Shown: positions 10,884 to 22,044 of the stretch, one piece after another
Numbering within the stretch: the stretch's first letter is position 1
Layout: each line of letters starts with the position of its first letter
From: Colias croceus
Taxonomy: Eukaryota > Arthropoda > Insecta > Lepidoptera > Pieridae
Length of the DNA stretch: 64,000 nt
Direction of reading: 5' to 3'
Assembly (NCBI RefSeq): GCF_905220415.1
Contig: NC_059549.1
Coordinates: 682,001-746,000, forward strand
The notes under the pieces: generated by a model
Seen by the model: only the letters and a program-made list of their open reading frames with translations
What the model was told of the DNA's origin: nothing
The model's database searches: none
Made by a program: the position numbers and the translations under genes

Positions 10884-10968
10884 TTAAGAAAAAAATAGTA
10901 TTAATAAAAAATATCTTTTCTTAACTATTATAGTTAAGCAAGATAATATTTATTAATACTATTTTTTA
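10884..10968. repeat. AT-rich inverted repeat (hairpin) inside the FLYWCH transposon
   Basis: The arms are AAAAAATAGTATTAATAAA-like and its complement near 10945-10968, with an inner palindrome around TTAACTATTATAGTTAA. Together they make a long imperfect hairpin upstream of the ORF. Confidence 0.5.
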
Positions 10969-11165
10969 AACAAATCACGCTCGGTAATTGTCGTTTCACT
11001 TCAGGTAGTTACCTGACCAACCGGTTTTTTCGTAAAACAATAGAGACGAGCCCTTCCTCGAATTCGTATCTAGCTCTTCCCTTTTGTTTTTATGAAAATA
11101 GAGAGAGACAGTATTATTCCGGGTTTAGTTTGCTATTTGCAGGATAGCTTGTTAGTTTTATTGCA

Positions 11166-11537
11166 ATGTCTGGGTCAAGTAGTGCACGTGGTGTAAATTT
11201 AATAATTATTGACAGTCGACGCGGTGGAAAAACTTTATTACGTGCCGGACATAAATATATTAAACGCAGAGAAAATAAAAATTCAAGTACTTGGCATTGT
11301 GTAAATAGGAGAAATAGTATTAAATGTAGTGGATATATAACTATTGACAATACCAATAATACAATAATTAAAGATTATAAACACAGTGATCAGTGCGTGC
11401 CACATTCTGAAGACAATGAAGTTCAAATGGCTATAATTGAGTGCAAAAAAGAAGTAAATTCAAATTACGGATCAGTACAGAAAAGTATATTATTGGCTGT
11501 CGCCTTCTATTACAGACGGTTACTGAAAAAAATATAG
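11166..11537 (+). CDS. FLYWCH zinc-finger protein encoded inside the transposon, 123-aa open frame
   Basis: It starts at ATG 11166 (MSGSSSARGVNLIIIDSRRG). Residues about 17-80 match the FLYWCH pattern: GGKTLLRAGHKYIKRRENK, then STWHC, then CSGYITI, then KHSDQCVPH, giving the W-x-C, C and H-x(n)-H zinc ligands in order. FLYWCH fingers bind DNA and are common in insect mod(mdg4)-type proteins and in some transposons. The last 15 or so codons before TAG 11535-11537 look like intron read-through. An acceptor (TTTGTTATAG) ends at 11570 and a second open exon follows. There is no catalytic DDE region. Confidence 0.65.
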   Translation: MSGSSSARGVNLIIIDSRRGGKTLLRAGHKYIKRRENKNSSTWHCVNRRNSIKCSGYITIDNTNNTIIKDYKHSDQCVPHSEDNEVQMAIIECKKEVNSNYGSVQKSILLAVAFYYRRLLKKI

Positions 11538-11570
11538 CTTAACTTAAATAACTGATGATTTTTGTTATAG

Positions 11571-11739
11571 CTTTCGACTAAAAAGATCACCTATAAATTC
11601 AAGAAAAAGAACAAGTATAGAAATCGACCGCCAGATTCAAAAGCTAACAAAAAGTTACGAAAATAAAGCTATCTCCATTGGTGATTTTCTGATTAACATA
11701 TCAAAGTCAACATTTCGATCAGAACATTTAAAAAAATAG
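11571..11739 (+). CDS. Probable second exon of the FLYWCH protein (basic C-terminal tail)
   Basis: After a TTTGTTATAG acceptor the frame reads FRLKRSPINSRKRTSIEIDR and on to SIGDFLINISKSTFRSEHLK, with TAG at 11737-11739. The exon is open throughout with a nuclear-signal-like basic stretch. It needs two bases from the previous exon. I could not pick a donor in 11440-11535 that gives this phase, so the join is unproven. Confidence 0.4.
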
Positions 11740-11769
11740 TTTATTTTAATTTTGTTTTTAGCCTATTAA

Positions 11770-12110
11770 AATGTTTAATACTTTTTCTCGATGTTGATTA
11801 TTTTTTGTAGTTTATGTTTACAATTTGCGCCTTTTTCTCCATGTTGATTATTTGTAATTAATATATTTGTCTAGTTGGTTGTTGATTATTTTTGTAGTTT
11901 ATATAAATTTACAATTACTGCCTTTTCTTAATGTTGATTATTTGTAACTAATATTTATGTCTGGATGTTGTTTTTATTTGTAGTTTATAATATTTACAGT
12001 AATACTTTTCTGAGATGTGGATTTTTTATATTTTTTTATTGTTGATTATTGGTAATTAATATTGTTGATTATTTTAAAAATTACATTGCAATTAATATTT
12101 CGTTTTACTG
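11770..12110 (+). repeat. Diverged tandem repeat of about 100 bp inside the FLYWCH transposon
   Basis: Units share TTTTTCTCxATGTTGATTAT, then TGTAGTTTATA, then TTTACAATT-like blocks. They repeat about three times and then decay. They lie between the stop codon and the polyadenylation signal. Confidence 0.55.
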
Positions 12111-12263
12111 TTTGATATTTTTTTATAAATATTTTGAATTAATAAAAGACTGATTTAATATCGCAAACAGACGTTTTATTGATACACTCCTAAAAGTATT
12201 TATTTATAGATACACTTTTCTTTTCAGTTGTACCTTCTATTGTCTAACGTAGATCTAAAAGAT

Positions 12264-12334
12264 GGGTACCATAGCGGGACTTTTTGATAGGTATTTTAAG
12301 AGGGTGCCATACCGGGACCATACCATAGCGGGAC
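12264..12334 (-). repeat. Right 71-bp terminal inverted repeat of the FLYWCH transposon
   Basis: It is the inverted copy of 10771-10841. Here all three internal 13-mers keep the TCCCG core. Confidence 0.8.
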
Positions 12335-12337
12335 TTA

Positions 12338-14080
12338 TAATCTTAGGAGTTGTAGAATGATTATAAAGGATAACGAAACTTTTAACATTACAGTATATTT
12401 ATGTATTTAAACCAATAATAGCATACAGCTCTCTTTTAAAAGTCATCTAACAACAGACTTCAGAATTCATAAAGAAAAGAAAACAGTAACTCTTTTTTTC
12501 ATTGTCACCCGTATATCAAGCCAGTTATATTTATAAAACTCCGTCTTCAAACCCTCATGTTCATATTGAGGTTAAAAATAGCTTAGCAATAAATAACAGT
12601 GCGAAGTTAATTTAGCACAAGGGAAGTTGTAAGTGCGTTGCTGAGTTTTGCAATATCCGCAGGCGCTCGCGCGATCGGATGCGCGCCATTTTGTTTTCCC
12701 GCCAAAATTTTTTCCACATTCTGTCTGTAAAAGTTTGCGTGTGAAAGTTTTGACGTTTTTGTGCGTTTAGAAATAAAAACAATATTTTTTGAGGCGTAAA
12801 TTACTTTTATTTACAGTAAGGAGATACATAAAAAACATATTTTATGAACTTGAGTAGGTATATAATCAAAGCTTTAAATATAAAACACATATATCTTTTA
12901 GCACAGAATTACATAGATAAATATATATTTATGCTAAGAGTTAAGAGTATTTACTATCTTTATTTGAAACCGAAAAAAAGAAATTCTTACCAAAAGATTT
13001 TCTCTTAAAATAGAATCTAAGTAAATCTTTTTCCACTTCCCTTGAAGCTATAAATAAAACAGACAGATAAGTAAATAAGTAATGAAAGGAAATCGTAAAA
13101 ATAGTCTTCGAAACAATTTTATACGGTTGAAATAACTTAGCACATCGAAACCAATTAAGTTAAAATACTTAAAGCTGGGAGCTTAAGAGCTTGAAAATAA
13201 TGGAAACGGCTTAAGTTTTTACAGGCTTTTGGAAAGCGTTTTCATGTAGCAGCCATTAAGATGGGATTCCTGTTAAATTAACCATCACTAGTGGAACACT
13301 TCGGATGTATTGGAGATCTATTTGTTAGTTATTTATCACATTTGTGGATGAATACTAAAATAATAAATACCTTATACTTGTAATAACTATATTGTAAACT
13401 ATTATATCGTTACATCATAGAAACGTTGGCTCAGGATTTTTCCTATTGATAGGTACATACCTTTTTAAAGACAATTTTACGATCGATATGAAATTTTTGA
13501 TCAAAAATTGCCAAGGGAATTTTTGGCAAGGGATTGCCTTATCTAACTGTATAGGATATCTTAATGTATAGTTTAAAAATCTCAACTCATTTTATTACTA
13601 CATAATAATTAAAATCTTAAATCAAACACCAGCCAGCCCTTATCCAAATTAAAATAAATAAAAGTAAATTAAAGACATGAAAATCTGCTTAAATTACCGG
13701 AGCTTCAGTCATACTTCTGAAACATCGCAGACAATTATCATATTATTATATCGTTGCCATGGAAACCGTAATTACCCGTCAATAACGTGCTTGTGCTTAC
13801 GAGGACAAGAATGATGGTGAATGTTTATTAATTTTGAGTTAATTACTGATAGGGTGTTGTTACTTTTTACAATAATTATAAAATACGTAGTATAATTTTT
13901 TCATTCTTTTTACGTCTTCGCTTTCTGCATTGAAAAATTAAGACGGTTTGGCTTTTATCAAATGAATGTTTGAAATTCTAACTCAGTAATATTACCTATA
14001 AATGTGAAAGTAATTATACCTATTAGATGAGCACTGAACCAATTTGGATACAATTTGGCACATACACAGTTTGAAGTCCG
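12338..14080. other. Intergenic or intronic stretch without a gene
   Basis: Apart from the CpG-rich patch at 12600-12780, no gene, clear repeat or RNA was seen. Confidence 0.35.
12600..12780. promoter_or_regulatory. CpG-rich promoter-like patch
   Basis: In otherwise AT-rich DNA this patch holds many CpGs (GGCGCTCGCGCGATCGGATG) and a GCGCGCCATTTTG box, which resembles the YY1/Pho motif of insect promoters, next to CCCGCCAAAA. It could be the promoter or leading exon of the minus-strand host gene 10 kb away, or of a gene not seen here. There is no splice or ORF evidence for either. Confidence 0.3.
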
Positions 14081-14175
14081 AGTAAGCACATAGTTTTTAT
14101 CCCGGACAATTCACAAGAACGGGACATATACGGTATTTCCTTCTACAAAGCGGGCGAAACCACGGGCGGAAAGCT
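14080..14175 (+). repeat. Truncated Helitron-like 3' end
   Basis: This fragment holds the TTTTATCCCGG core and GCGGGCGAAACCACGGGCGG hairpin followed by AAGCTATA in place of the usual AAGCTAGT. It is a decayed Lep1-type tail. Confidence 0.45.
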
Positions 14176-14339
14176 ATAGTACAAAATACATACTGAGGAG
14201 ATTAGTCAACGGTACCGGATTTATAACAATGTAGCATGTCACTGTATGTTAAAATGAATAAGTACGCACGTAAACACAAATACCTTCGCTTTCCTTGGCA
14301 CAAATACATAACACACGAACGTAGGGAAATCACTACATC

Positions 14340-14530
14340 ACTACATATTAAGTATAAAACAAAGTCGCTGTCCCTATGTCCCTTTGTATGCTTGAATATT
14401 TAAAACTACGCAACGTATTTTGATGCGGTTTTTTTAATAGATAGAGTGATTCAAGAGGAAGGTTTTAGTGTATAATTTATTAGGTTTTACTAAAAGCGGG
14501 CGAAGCCGCGGGCGGTAACTGGTAAGCTAG
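14340..14530 (+). mobile_element. Helitron-like element, Lep1 type (AAAGTCGCT subfamily)
   Basis: It begins near TATAAAACAAAGTCGCTGTC, has the GCGGGCGAAGCCGCGGGCGG hairpin near 14497-14516, and ends in CTAG at 14527-14530 followed by T. An inverted relative is at 15247-15405. Confidence 0.55.
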
Positions 14531-15246
14531 TATATCTATATGATTAGGTAACTAGGTACTTAGAGTACTAAACCGAGGTAATTGAAACAATCCAATTGAA
14601 TAAAATGATTCCTTACTTCCCTGTGTCATTGTAACAAAATTTTATTAGAATAACAACCAAGAAGATCAATTTATTTCAATTTCATAATTCACTCCCACCA
14701 AATTTAATTTGGGGAAACAAAATCAAAAGTTTGTTCGTCGAAGTTGTAAGAAGATGGAATCTAAGACAAAAGTTTTGAAGCGAGCTTAATTCATATTAAT
14801 TATAACAGACTCTATTTGTTATCAATATTATGATATGTATAACTTTCTTGGTTATGAATAATGTATGATTTGTTAGGATCGAGCTAGAGTTATTTATTTA
14901 ATAATAGGTCTTGCTGGTGTTTTGTAAGAAAATAGGAATTCTAATTATAATGCCTAGGAGATATAATAGAAACACTAGAAGTCAATTTCCTCAGTCGGCG
15001 TCTTATATAAAAATATGACTCAATAACAATAAAAATTTGTATTTTTTCATGGAAATTGGCATTAATCTTGAATGTATGATGTCCAAAAGCTCACTACGGA
15101 TAATGTAAGATCGGGCTTGTAAATCGTGATTCATAGTTATGAAAATAAATCGACATCCTTTTGTACAAAAAGGTTTTTCACTGTTACTGTTATTGCTTGA
15201 TTTTCTGCTTCAGAAAGTAGGTACTATTAAGATTTTTATAAGTATA

Positions 15247-15405
15247 CTAGCTTACCGCCCGCGGCTTCGCCCGCTTTGTCTAAAACCTATCTATTAAAAA
15301 AACCGCATCAAAATCTGTTGCGTAGTTTTAAAGATTTAAGCATACTACAAAGAGACATAGGGACAAAGAAAGCGACTTTGTTTTATACTATGTGTAGTGT
15401 GTAGT
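15247..15405 (-). mobile_element. Helitron-like element, Lep1 type (AAAGTCGCT subfamily), inverted
   Basis: On the minus strand it ends with the GC-rich hairpin and CTAG (15247-15250). The far end carries the AAAGCGACTTTGTTTTATA complement block shared with 14340-14530 and 60661-60827. Confidence 0.55.
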
Positions 15406-15412
15406 GATTTTA

Positions 15413-16133
15413 CTCTTTTGTAATGGAGATAGCAGTCTGGATTTTTCTTATGACATAAACCCTGATCACTATGGATGTGGATGATATCGTTACGAACATT
15501 TTAGAGAATTTTCTTCAACACTGATAGCTATAGATTGACCTCATTGGACATTCCCTCTCTATAAGGAGATAGTTTTCTTATTCCTCAAGAAAAATCGATA
15601 ACTAAATGCATCTTCCCCTTAGCTTGGAAAAAGATAAGAACTTTTACAATAGAAAGGACATCTCGAACTTTCCAATAAATAAAATTGAAGTTTTACTCCT
15701 CCGTAGAGTCCAACGTAGTTTTTACGAATTTGCCTGAAGAACTCGTAAGTTTATTTCAAATCGTCTTGGAATAAACTTGTGTAATACGAGATATATAATT
15801 AAAAAAGAATGGAAAAATTTATTCGAGCATCGCGATACAATACATACATACAATACAATACAATACAATACAATCGCGATACAATTTTTTTATTCCTAAA
15901 TATTTCAATTACGTCACGATGTTTTTATTAATTTGTAAGCGTAAATAACTGAATCTGGAATGTTCTTTATTTTTCCTTTGAATTATAAAAGAATTTTTAA
16001 TCCACGAGGTACATAATAATTCTTAAATAATTTATACTAATTTCTGCCCTTTCTTTTGTTGTCACTAGCTCCAAATTCTTTTCAATTATTTTCAACTTCT
16101 TTATTAGAGTTGCCCAACATCATACATAATTCA
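15413..16133. other. Non-coding stretch with a short ATACA microsatellite
   Basis: Only a pentamer-type array (ATACA)n at about 15836-15885 stands out, bounded on both sides by a CGCGATACAA-like word. No gene seen. Confidence 0.5.
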
Positions 16134-17058
16134 AAATACAAAAATACAAAAATCTTTATTATTACATAAACATTTGGTAGATAATACAATGCACTAATCT
16201 CCACACTAGGATTCCCTGTGTTGTGGAGAATAGTCTCTTCCAGCTTACGTCTATTTACACAGTTTATACAGAGGTAAATTCTTAACTACGAAAATACATA
16301 CAATATGCTAGTTGAATAAATTTCTGCGAGTGAATGAGATAGGATGAATGTCTTGAGTGAGTTTGTGGAATTATTTTAATGGTCTGAGGAAGTTTTCCGT
16401 GTGTTCGTAGTCCAAACCACAAAGGAAATTTTTTACATGTTTTTTGCATTGCCTCTTGGTCAGGGGTAGGAGGTTAGTTGCTAAATTTAGTTTTTCGTAA
16501 ATAAAAGGACCCATGTATAGATATGATTTTTTGCCAAAATTTAGTTTAGTTTTAGGTCTATTCCATTTTCTGCATCTTTGGGAACGAGAAGTGACATACA
16601 TATTTGATGGTGCAGTTTTGTGAAACCGAAGAGCGACCGCCATAATGTAAAGTTGTCGCACTCGCATACAACCGGTCTCCTGGTAGAGGATATCAGTTGG
16701 GTAGCGACGAGGTTTAATATATGATACCTTTAGTATGGCTCGTTGGGAACGCTCTACTCTCATTAAGTGTGTTTTATGTGCAGCACCCCATACTACAATG
16801 CAGTAGTTGATTATGGATTCGCATAATGAGCAGTAGATCATTTTAAGCAGTTTGTCCGAAGCGACTTGGCCCATTCTTTTAAATATATATATTAGCTTAC
16901 GTAGGCGACCAGAGACATAATCAATTTGTTTTTGAGTTGAGATGGTTATCTACATAGACTCCAAGATAACGAATATTTTGAACTTCTTCGAATACGGGAC
17001 AGTCGCATATTATGTTATTTTGTGAGCAGTTGCCATAGTGGAATTTAATGGCGAGAAT
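16134..17058 (-). mobile_element. 5'-truncated LINE (C-terminal part of reverse transcriptase plus 3' UTR)
   Basis: On the minus strand a degenerate ORF2 tail reads KFHYGNCSQN, VQNIRYLGVYVDNHL, VSGRLRKLIYIFKRMG and then 167 open codons to TAA at 16371-16373. The region below 16371 is 3' UTR ending in TTTTTGTA-like repeats near 16134-16160. Everything upstream of the RT thumb is missing, the usual outcome of aborted reverse transcription. Confidence 0.7.
16371..17058 (-). pseudogene. LINE reverse transcriptase C-terminus, frame broken near 16920
   Basis: Typical post-RT motifs are present: IINYCIVVWGAAHKTHLMRV, ERSQRAILKVSYIKP, YQETGCMRVRQLY. They match the 'Y-x(2)-W-G' and 'Q-x(2)-A-x-R-x-I' blocks of LINE ORF2 tails. 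A stop plus frame change near 16915-16925 separates this from the upstream LGVYVDNHL segment. The 3' 167 codons are open from an internal ATG at 16874, but that ATG is not a real start. Confidence 0.65.
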
Positions 17059-17171
17059 TATGAATTATAATATAATACATTATAAAAATACCTGTAGGTC
17101 AAACTATCTGATTTCCTAGTTGCAACTAGTACTAACTAGGGAAAACACATTGTAAAAATAGAAATTTATAA

Positions 17172-17348
17172 AAGATTTTCGCCTGCAGCTTCGCCCGTGT
17201 ACCTAGTCAAAGAAAAACAAGACACACCCGCAGTCTTAATCCAAGTAACCCTCTAAGTGTTTGCTAAATTTCAAGAACACGGTTCACAAGTTATTGCCTG
17301 AAGAAGTAAAAAACAAACATACAAACTTTCGCATTTATAATATTTGTA
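17172..17348 (-). repeat. Decayed Helitron-like copy
   Basis: It carries a TTCGCCTGCAGCTTCGCCCG hairpin remnant at the left and the CTTTCGCATTTATAATATT start block at the right. The CTAG end is lost. Confidence 0.45.
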
Positions 17349-17349
17349 G

Positions 17350-18292
17350 GATACGTAGAAAACTACCATTAACCAGATTAATTTCTCTCCGGTTTGTTTC
17401 AATAGACAGGTGCTCGGAATTCAGATGCCCTCGACTGAATGGCAATCGGCAAGCTTTGATCAATGTGATTTAGTTACCACTCATCTTATAGTGTTAAAGA
17501 GTGATGGGAAAGTGAAAATGTGCTGTAAGAGACGTTTATTAATAAATAAAACTGTTTTAAGAATAAATTTATGGCATTGTTGTTTACGGAACTCGGGAAG
17601 GAAATTATAAAGTGCTATGTGATTACATGTACGAGTACAAAAATGAGCGGTAAGTTGTATAAATAAACAAAACTATTTTGGATCGAATCCATGATAGAAT
17701 ATAAGTGTTTTAAATTATATCATTGGTATAATTAATATACTTTTAAAGTACCTATTATAGGAAAGATTGTCTATAGAAATTATCAAAATAAGCCACAGTT
17801 CGGCAAAAACAGAAGGAAAATCATCTATTTTACAGGCAGTAAAGAAAATCGCTCATTAATGTATCTGCTCTATATCTAAGGCTCTATACTTCACAAAGTA
17901 ACAATACTTTACATTTTAGAAGTCCAATAAATTGTAGGCTGTCACTTGCAAGCAAGACGTATTAAAATTAATGATTATTCCATTGACTTCGAATTGAAAC
18001 ATTGAATGATATATTAAACCCAGTCTAGACAAGTTATTATACTGACGTTTGAATGATAGTGCCTTAAGTGACCGTCTCGCAGAGCCTCGTATTCGTGGTA
18101 CTCATTTGTTGAGTTAATCAACAATGTTGTTGAACTATGTCTTAATAAAAACACAATAAAAATAATTTTTGACACATGACTAATGTATTTTTTCTCGATA
18201 GTTCGACAGATTCGTTTACGCTATTAATATAATATCAAGCTATGAACTTTGAAAAACGCTTGGTAAGGTGCTTTTTATTAGGTAAATATTCT
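17350..18292. other. Non-coding stretch without recognised features
   Basis: Short open frames here have no family resemblance and overlap one another. I treat them as chance. Confidence 0.35.
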
Positions 18293-18466
18293 CTAAGCGG
18301 TCCACCCCGGCTACGCCCGTGGTACATGTTTTTGTTTTCTTTCCATAAAAACCATCCTAGTATCTACTTCAAGGAATCTATTAAAAAAATAATTGTCGAA
18401 ATCGGTCCACCCGTTCACGCGTGATGCCATGACCAAGGGAAATAGGGATTCATTTTTATATATAGA
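18293..18466 (-). mobile_element. Helitron-like element, Lep1 type (CCCCGGC subfamily), decayed end
   Basis: The minus-strand 3' end reads GCCGGGGTGGACCGCTTAG, that is CTAG mutated. The body shares TTCCTTGAAGTA and GGTGGACCGATTTCG with 23213-23382, 39144-39312 and 51648-51795. The right end is TATATAGA. Confidence 0.55.
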
Positions 18467-19771
18467 GGCAATGTAATATAAACTGTTAATTACACCGAAA
18501 TACTTTAGGTGTATTATTCCTTTGTAATTCCCATTCCATAGACAAGCACAAAGAGGAAAGGTCATAAAGACAAACGAAAATATACGATATAATCCATTCA
18601 CGAAATTTGTCATATTTTACTTTAGAATCAATGTATTTCGGTTCATTAGATGCAGAGCGGTTTTGAAGTGATGCGTAAAATTATATTCCATATAATATAC
18701 TGTTCCAATTCTACCTGAATTCAGTAGATTTATACTTGAATGAAAAAAGGGAAATTCAGCAAGCAGAATGGATACATGCAAAACTATTGAGACAAATAAT
18801 TTGCGTAAAATAATATCTCTTACAAAACGTACTTATGGATAAAAATAATTTAGTTTATTTTCGCTATATCGTATTTATTTTTATTTTATAAACTAAAATA
18901 TAAACTGTGTATAAAATATACCCTTAATCGAGTAAAGCGTTTGTATTAACTAGTATAGTTACTGTATACTTAAAATAAAATAAATTTTATGAAAATAGTT
19001 TTGTCATAGAGCAATTGAGGTAGGTAACTAACTTTACATCGTAAACAGTATTATTATAAAGAAAAAAAAATGAAATTTGATATAATATTTCCATCGAACC
19101 TTTAACGAGCATATAATAAAAACTTATGTTTTCTTATAAAATAATAAATTTTATGAAAACACAGTTGTCACAGAAGAAATAATTACACTTTACATTTCAA
19201 GAATCTTATATTTTATATTTAAAACAAAGGTTGGTTTTAAAGAACAATTCTCTAGTTAGGATGAAGTTAGTGTTCGTAACAAAGGGTTGAATTGCAAATT
19301 GGCAGAAGCTTTACTGTCAAAGCCGAGACACCAAATTACGTCGAGTATTTAAATAAATGCCCAATTTAGTTACATTGGCTTGACAGAATTATACGCAATA
19401 CTACTGTAAATAACATGATCTAAATTTATAGCAAGATGTAACTTTATTTTTTGTTTAAAAGTTTTGTGTTTTTTAATTTCCATTTAATTTCTATTGTATG
19501 CGACAAAGCGACATATTTTGAAAGTTGTGTTTGTGTTCTCACATATTCTCAGAAGGTTCTGACTGATAAATGTCATTCACGAGAACTTTAATCTGAATTT
19601 TTGTCACCACTTACACAGATAAAAATATGTTTTTAATATTAATAAATCTGTATTTTCAATACAAATCCACGTACTCTTAGTTTATGGGAATGATGGAATA
19701 TGGATTGGACTTGGCTCATATGTTTATTTTAACAGAGATTATTCGTCGTTACGTTACGTTGTTATTATTTA
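18467..19771. other. Non-coding AT-rich stretch
   Basis: No gene, RNA or bounded repeat recognised. Confidence 0.35.
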
Positions 19772-19943
19772 CTAGCTATTCCCCGCGGTTTCACCCGGAT
19801 TGCTCCGCTCCTGTTGGTCTTAGCGTGATAATAATATATAAGTAGCCTATAGCCTTCCTCAATAAATGAGATGATCCTGAGATTAGAGCGTTCAAACAAA
19901 CAAACAAAAAAACTCTTCAGCCTTATAATAATTATTAGTATAG
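19772..19943 (-). mobile_element. Helitron-like element, Lep1 type (GGTGAAACCGCG subfamily)
   Basis: CTAG at 19772-19775 is followed by the CCCCGCGGTTTCACCCG hairpin and the TCTTAGCGTGATAATA and GTTCAAACAAACAAAC blocks. The far end is ATTATTAGTATAG. Confidence 0.6.
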
Positions 19944-20173
19944 TTAGGTTAATTATATCATCTATCCTGTATCATCCACAATACCGAATACTATTTGCTC
20001 GAAATTCGCTGAATTTGAATATCAAACATGACATAACGTTAATCAGATAAAGTTCCAAGGATCCTTTGATAGCAAATATTGTGCTAAAAGCAATTACTAT
20101 CATTTCTATGAAAACAAAGGCCAACTGTGTCTAACTTCATGCTGTAAGATGCTACCAAATTAATTGGTTTTAT

Positions 20174-20316
20174 GAGCCTTCTCCACAATGGGTAGCGTTG
20201 GCCCAACAATTAATGATACCCATAATGACGGCCGATCATAGACATTGACACTCTACACTATCGTGATTGTCTCTACTTTACTACTTGCCCAACACTGCCC
20301 ATTGTGAAGAGCGCCC
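20174..20316. mobile_element. Small MITE with TIRs around TTCTCCACAATGGG
   Basis: The left end GAGCCTTCTCCACAATGGG and the inverted right end (GGGCGCTCTTCACAATGGG on the opposite strand) pair with a few mismatches; the inner GTAGCGTTGG and GCAGTGTTGG blocks also pair. I could not define a target duplication. Confidence 0.5.
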
Positions 20317-21066
20317 ATTAGATAATACATTAATTTGTAGAATTGCTGCTATGTGATATTTCATTGTTTCGGGTCTTTCAAGGAATTGCGGTTATTTGTA
20401 TATAGATAAGGTTAAATTAATACTTTAATAGTTTATGTTCGGTTTATTTTACTATGGTTAGTTACCTACTATGTTGTAGTTTTCAAATAAATGTGTGGCC
20501 CACAGAACAGTAAGAACAAACAACATTCTATTCAAGTTAAACATGTGTGTTAGGTATGTGCCATCCGGATAACGAATATTATTATGTATACTTAATTATA
20601 TCCTTAATTCAAAATTAATTGTATAATCTGTAAAATACTAGCTATAGTAAATACGTAGTACACAATTTAGCAGAAACGTTATATAAAATTAATCAGAGTA
20701 AACGCGAGTTTAGCTTAAAACGGGAAAATGAAAATATAATACGATAATAATTAAATTTACAGTATCCGCAGTGATATAATCCAATTTTTAATAAAAGCAA
20801 CAACGTCATCATTTGCGAAATACGGAGTCGAGTTAATTTAATAAACGGACAGTTTTGACAAAATTGAGAAGACAGCGGTGGGACCGTGGTCATGGATATA
20901 GCGATAGCGGGATATAATAAATAATAAATAATACATAAAACGTGTAATCATGTTTATAGAGTGTTTATGGACAGGAATGAGGTAATACTTTGCTTGCTTT
21001 GCCATTAGAAATAATTGAGATCTTCGTAATAACAGGGCGTAGACAAAATTGCAGGCTTATTTTGAA

Positions 21067-21244
21067 CTAGCGGTCCGCCCCGGCTTCGCCCGTGGTACAT
21101 ATTTCGCAATAAAAAGTAGCATATGTCCTTTCTCGGGTATCAAAATATCTCCATACCAAATTTCATGCAAATTGGTTCAGTAGTTTAGGCGTGATTGAGT
21201 AACAGACAGACAGACAGAGTTACTTTCGCATTTATAATATTAGA
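21067..21244 (-). mobile_element. Helitron-like element, Lep1 type
   Basis: CTAG (21067-21070), then CGGTCCGCCCCGGCTTCGCC, then the body to TTTCGCATTTATAATATTAGA, whose complement starts with TC. It contains a GACA tandem ((ACAG)n near 21201-21218). Confidence 0.65.
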
Positions 21245-22044
21245 GGTAGTATGGATTGTTCAAAATGTAGGTGATTGTGAGCCAAACAAACGTCTTTTGT
21301 AGTCATGAAATCTGCATAGTTGCATGAGGGCACGAATGATTTTTTTAAATCTATACAACTCATAAATGACTAAAACACAACATTATCATCTTTACCGCTT
21401 ACTTCCAAAAACTGTCCGTATCCTTGGCAACTCTCTAAATGCATTCTATAGTCGCCAAACCTTTCAATCCACCAACATTATCCGCTTATAAGTCCGCCCA
21501 AATTAATGCTAGACTTTCGAAACAGAGCCGCTGTCACCATCGCTAGTGTAGCGAAGTTATTATAAGCCAGGGATAAAATGAAAATTGAAATTTGAGTGCA
21601 CCAGACCTCGTTACCACGAGACGAAATAACAATCTGTCTTTATGTTCTGATGAATAAATGTATAGCTTCAAGCTTTTTATGTCCATTGAATGTATTTATG
21701 TATGACAGTCTCGGGTAGTAAAGTACCTAATGTTTAATACATATTTTAAAGATTTGTGATAGAGTAGGTACCAGATTAGTATAATTTAAAGTATGGTAGC
21801 ATTTAAGTTTGTATCTTAAAGTATTTAATTTGATTTAATGAATATGAATATTAGGGGAATTCCGTATGTGGGGTAATTCGGAAAATTGTGAACTTCAGAT
21901 CATCGTTTTATTGTGAGTATCATGAAGGTATTGTATGAAAATTAAGTGAGTTTGATAGTAATAGCATTCATATTGGTTTAATCAAATAGTTACGTATAAA
22001 TTTAACACTACCTATTGCATTTAACCGTCATCCGGAATTACCCA
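21245..22044. other. Non-coding stretch
   Basis: No gene or bounded repeat recognised. Confidence 0.35.

Larger units (their letters stand above)
10771..12334 (+). mobile_element. DNA transposon with 71-bp TIRs, TTA target duplication and a FLYWCH-finger gene
   Basis: The 71-base ends (10771-10841 and 12264-12334) are inverted copies with only a few mismatches. Each TIR contains three spaced copies of a 13-mer such as TCCCGCTATGGTA or TCCCGGTATGGTA. The flanks are TTA at 10768-10770 and 12335-12337. Inside are a hairpin (10884-10968), a FLYWCH ORF with a probable second exon, a tandem-repeat block (about 11770-12110) and an AATAAA near 12140. No transposase catalytic domain is seen. FLYWCH fingers are known from MULE/Phantom-type transposons, which make longer duplications. 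A TTA duplication fits PIF/Harbinger better, so the family is unsettled. Confidence 0.7.

Noticed and set aside
10771..12334. A 9-bp target duplication expected for a MULE
   Set aside because: The flanks TATGGGTTA and TTATAATCT do not match beyond TTA at the junction.
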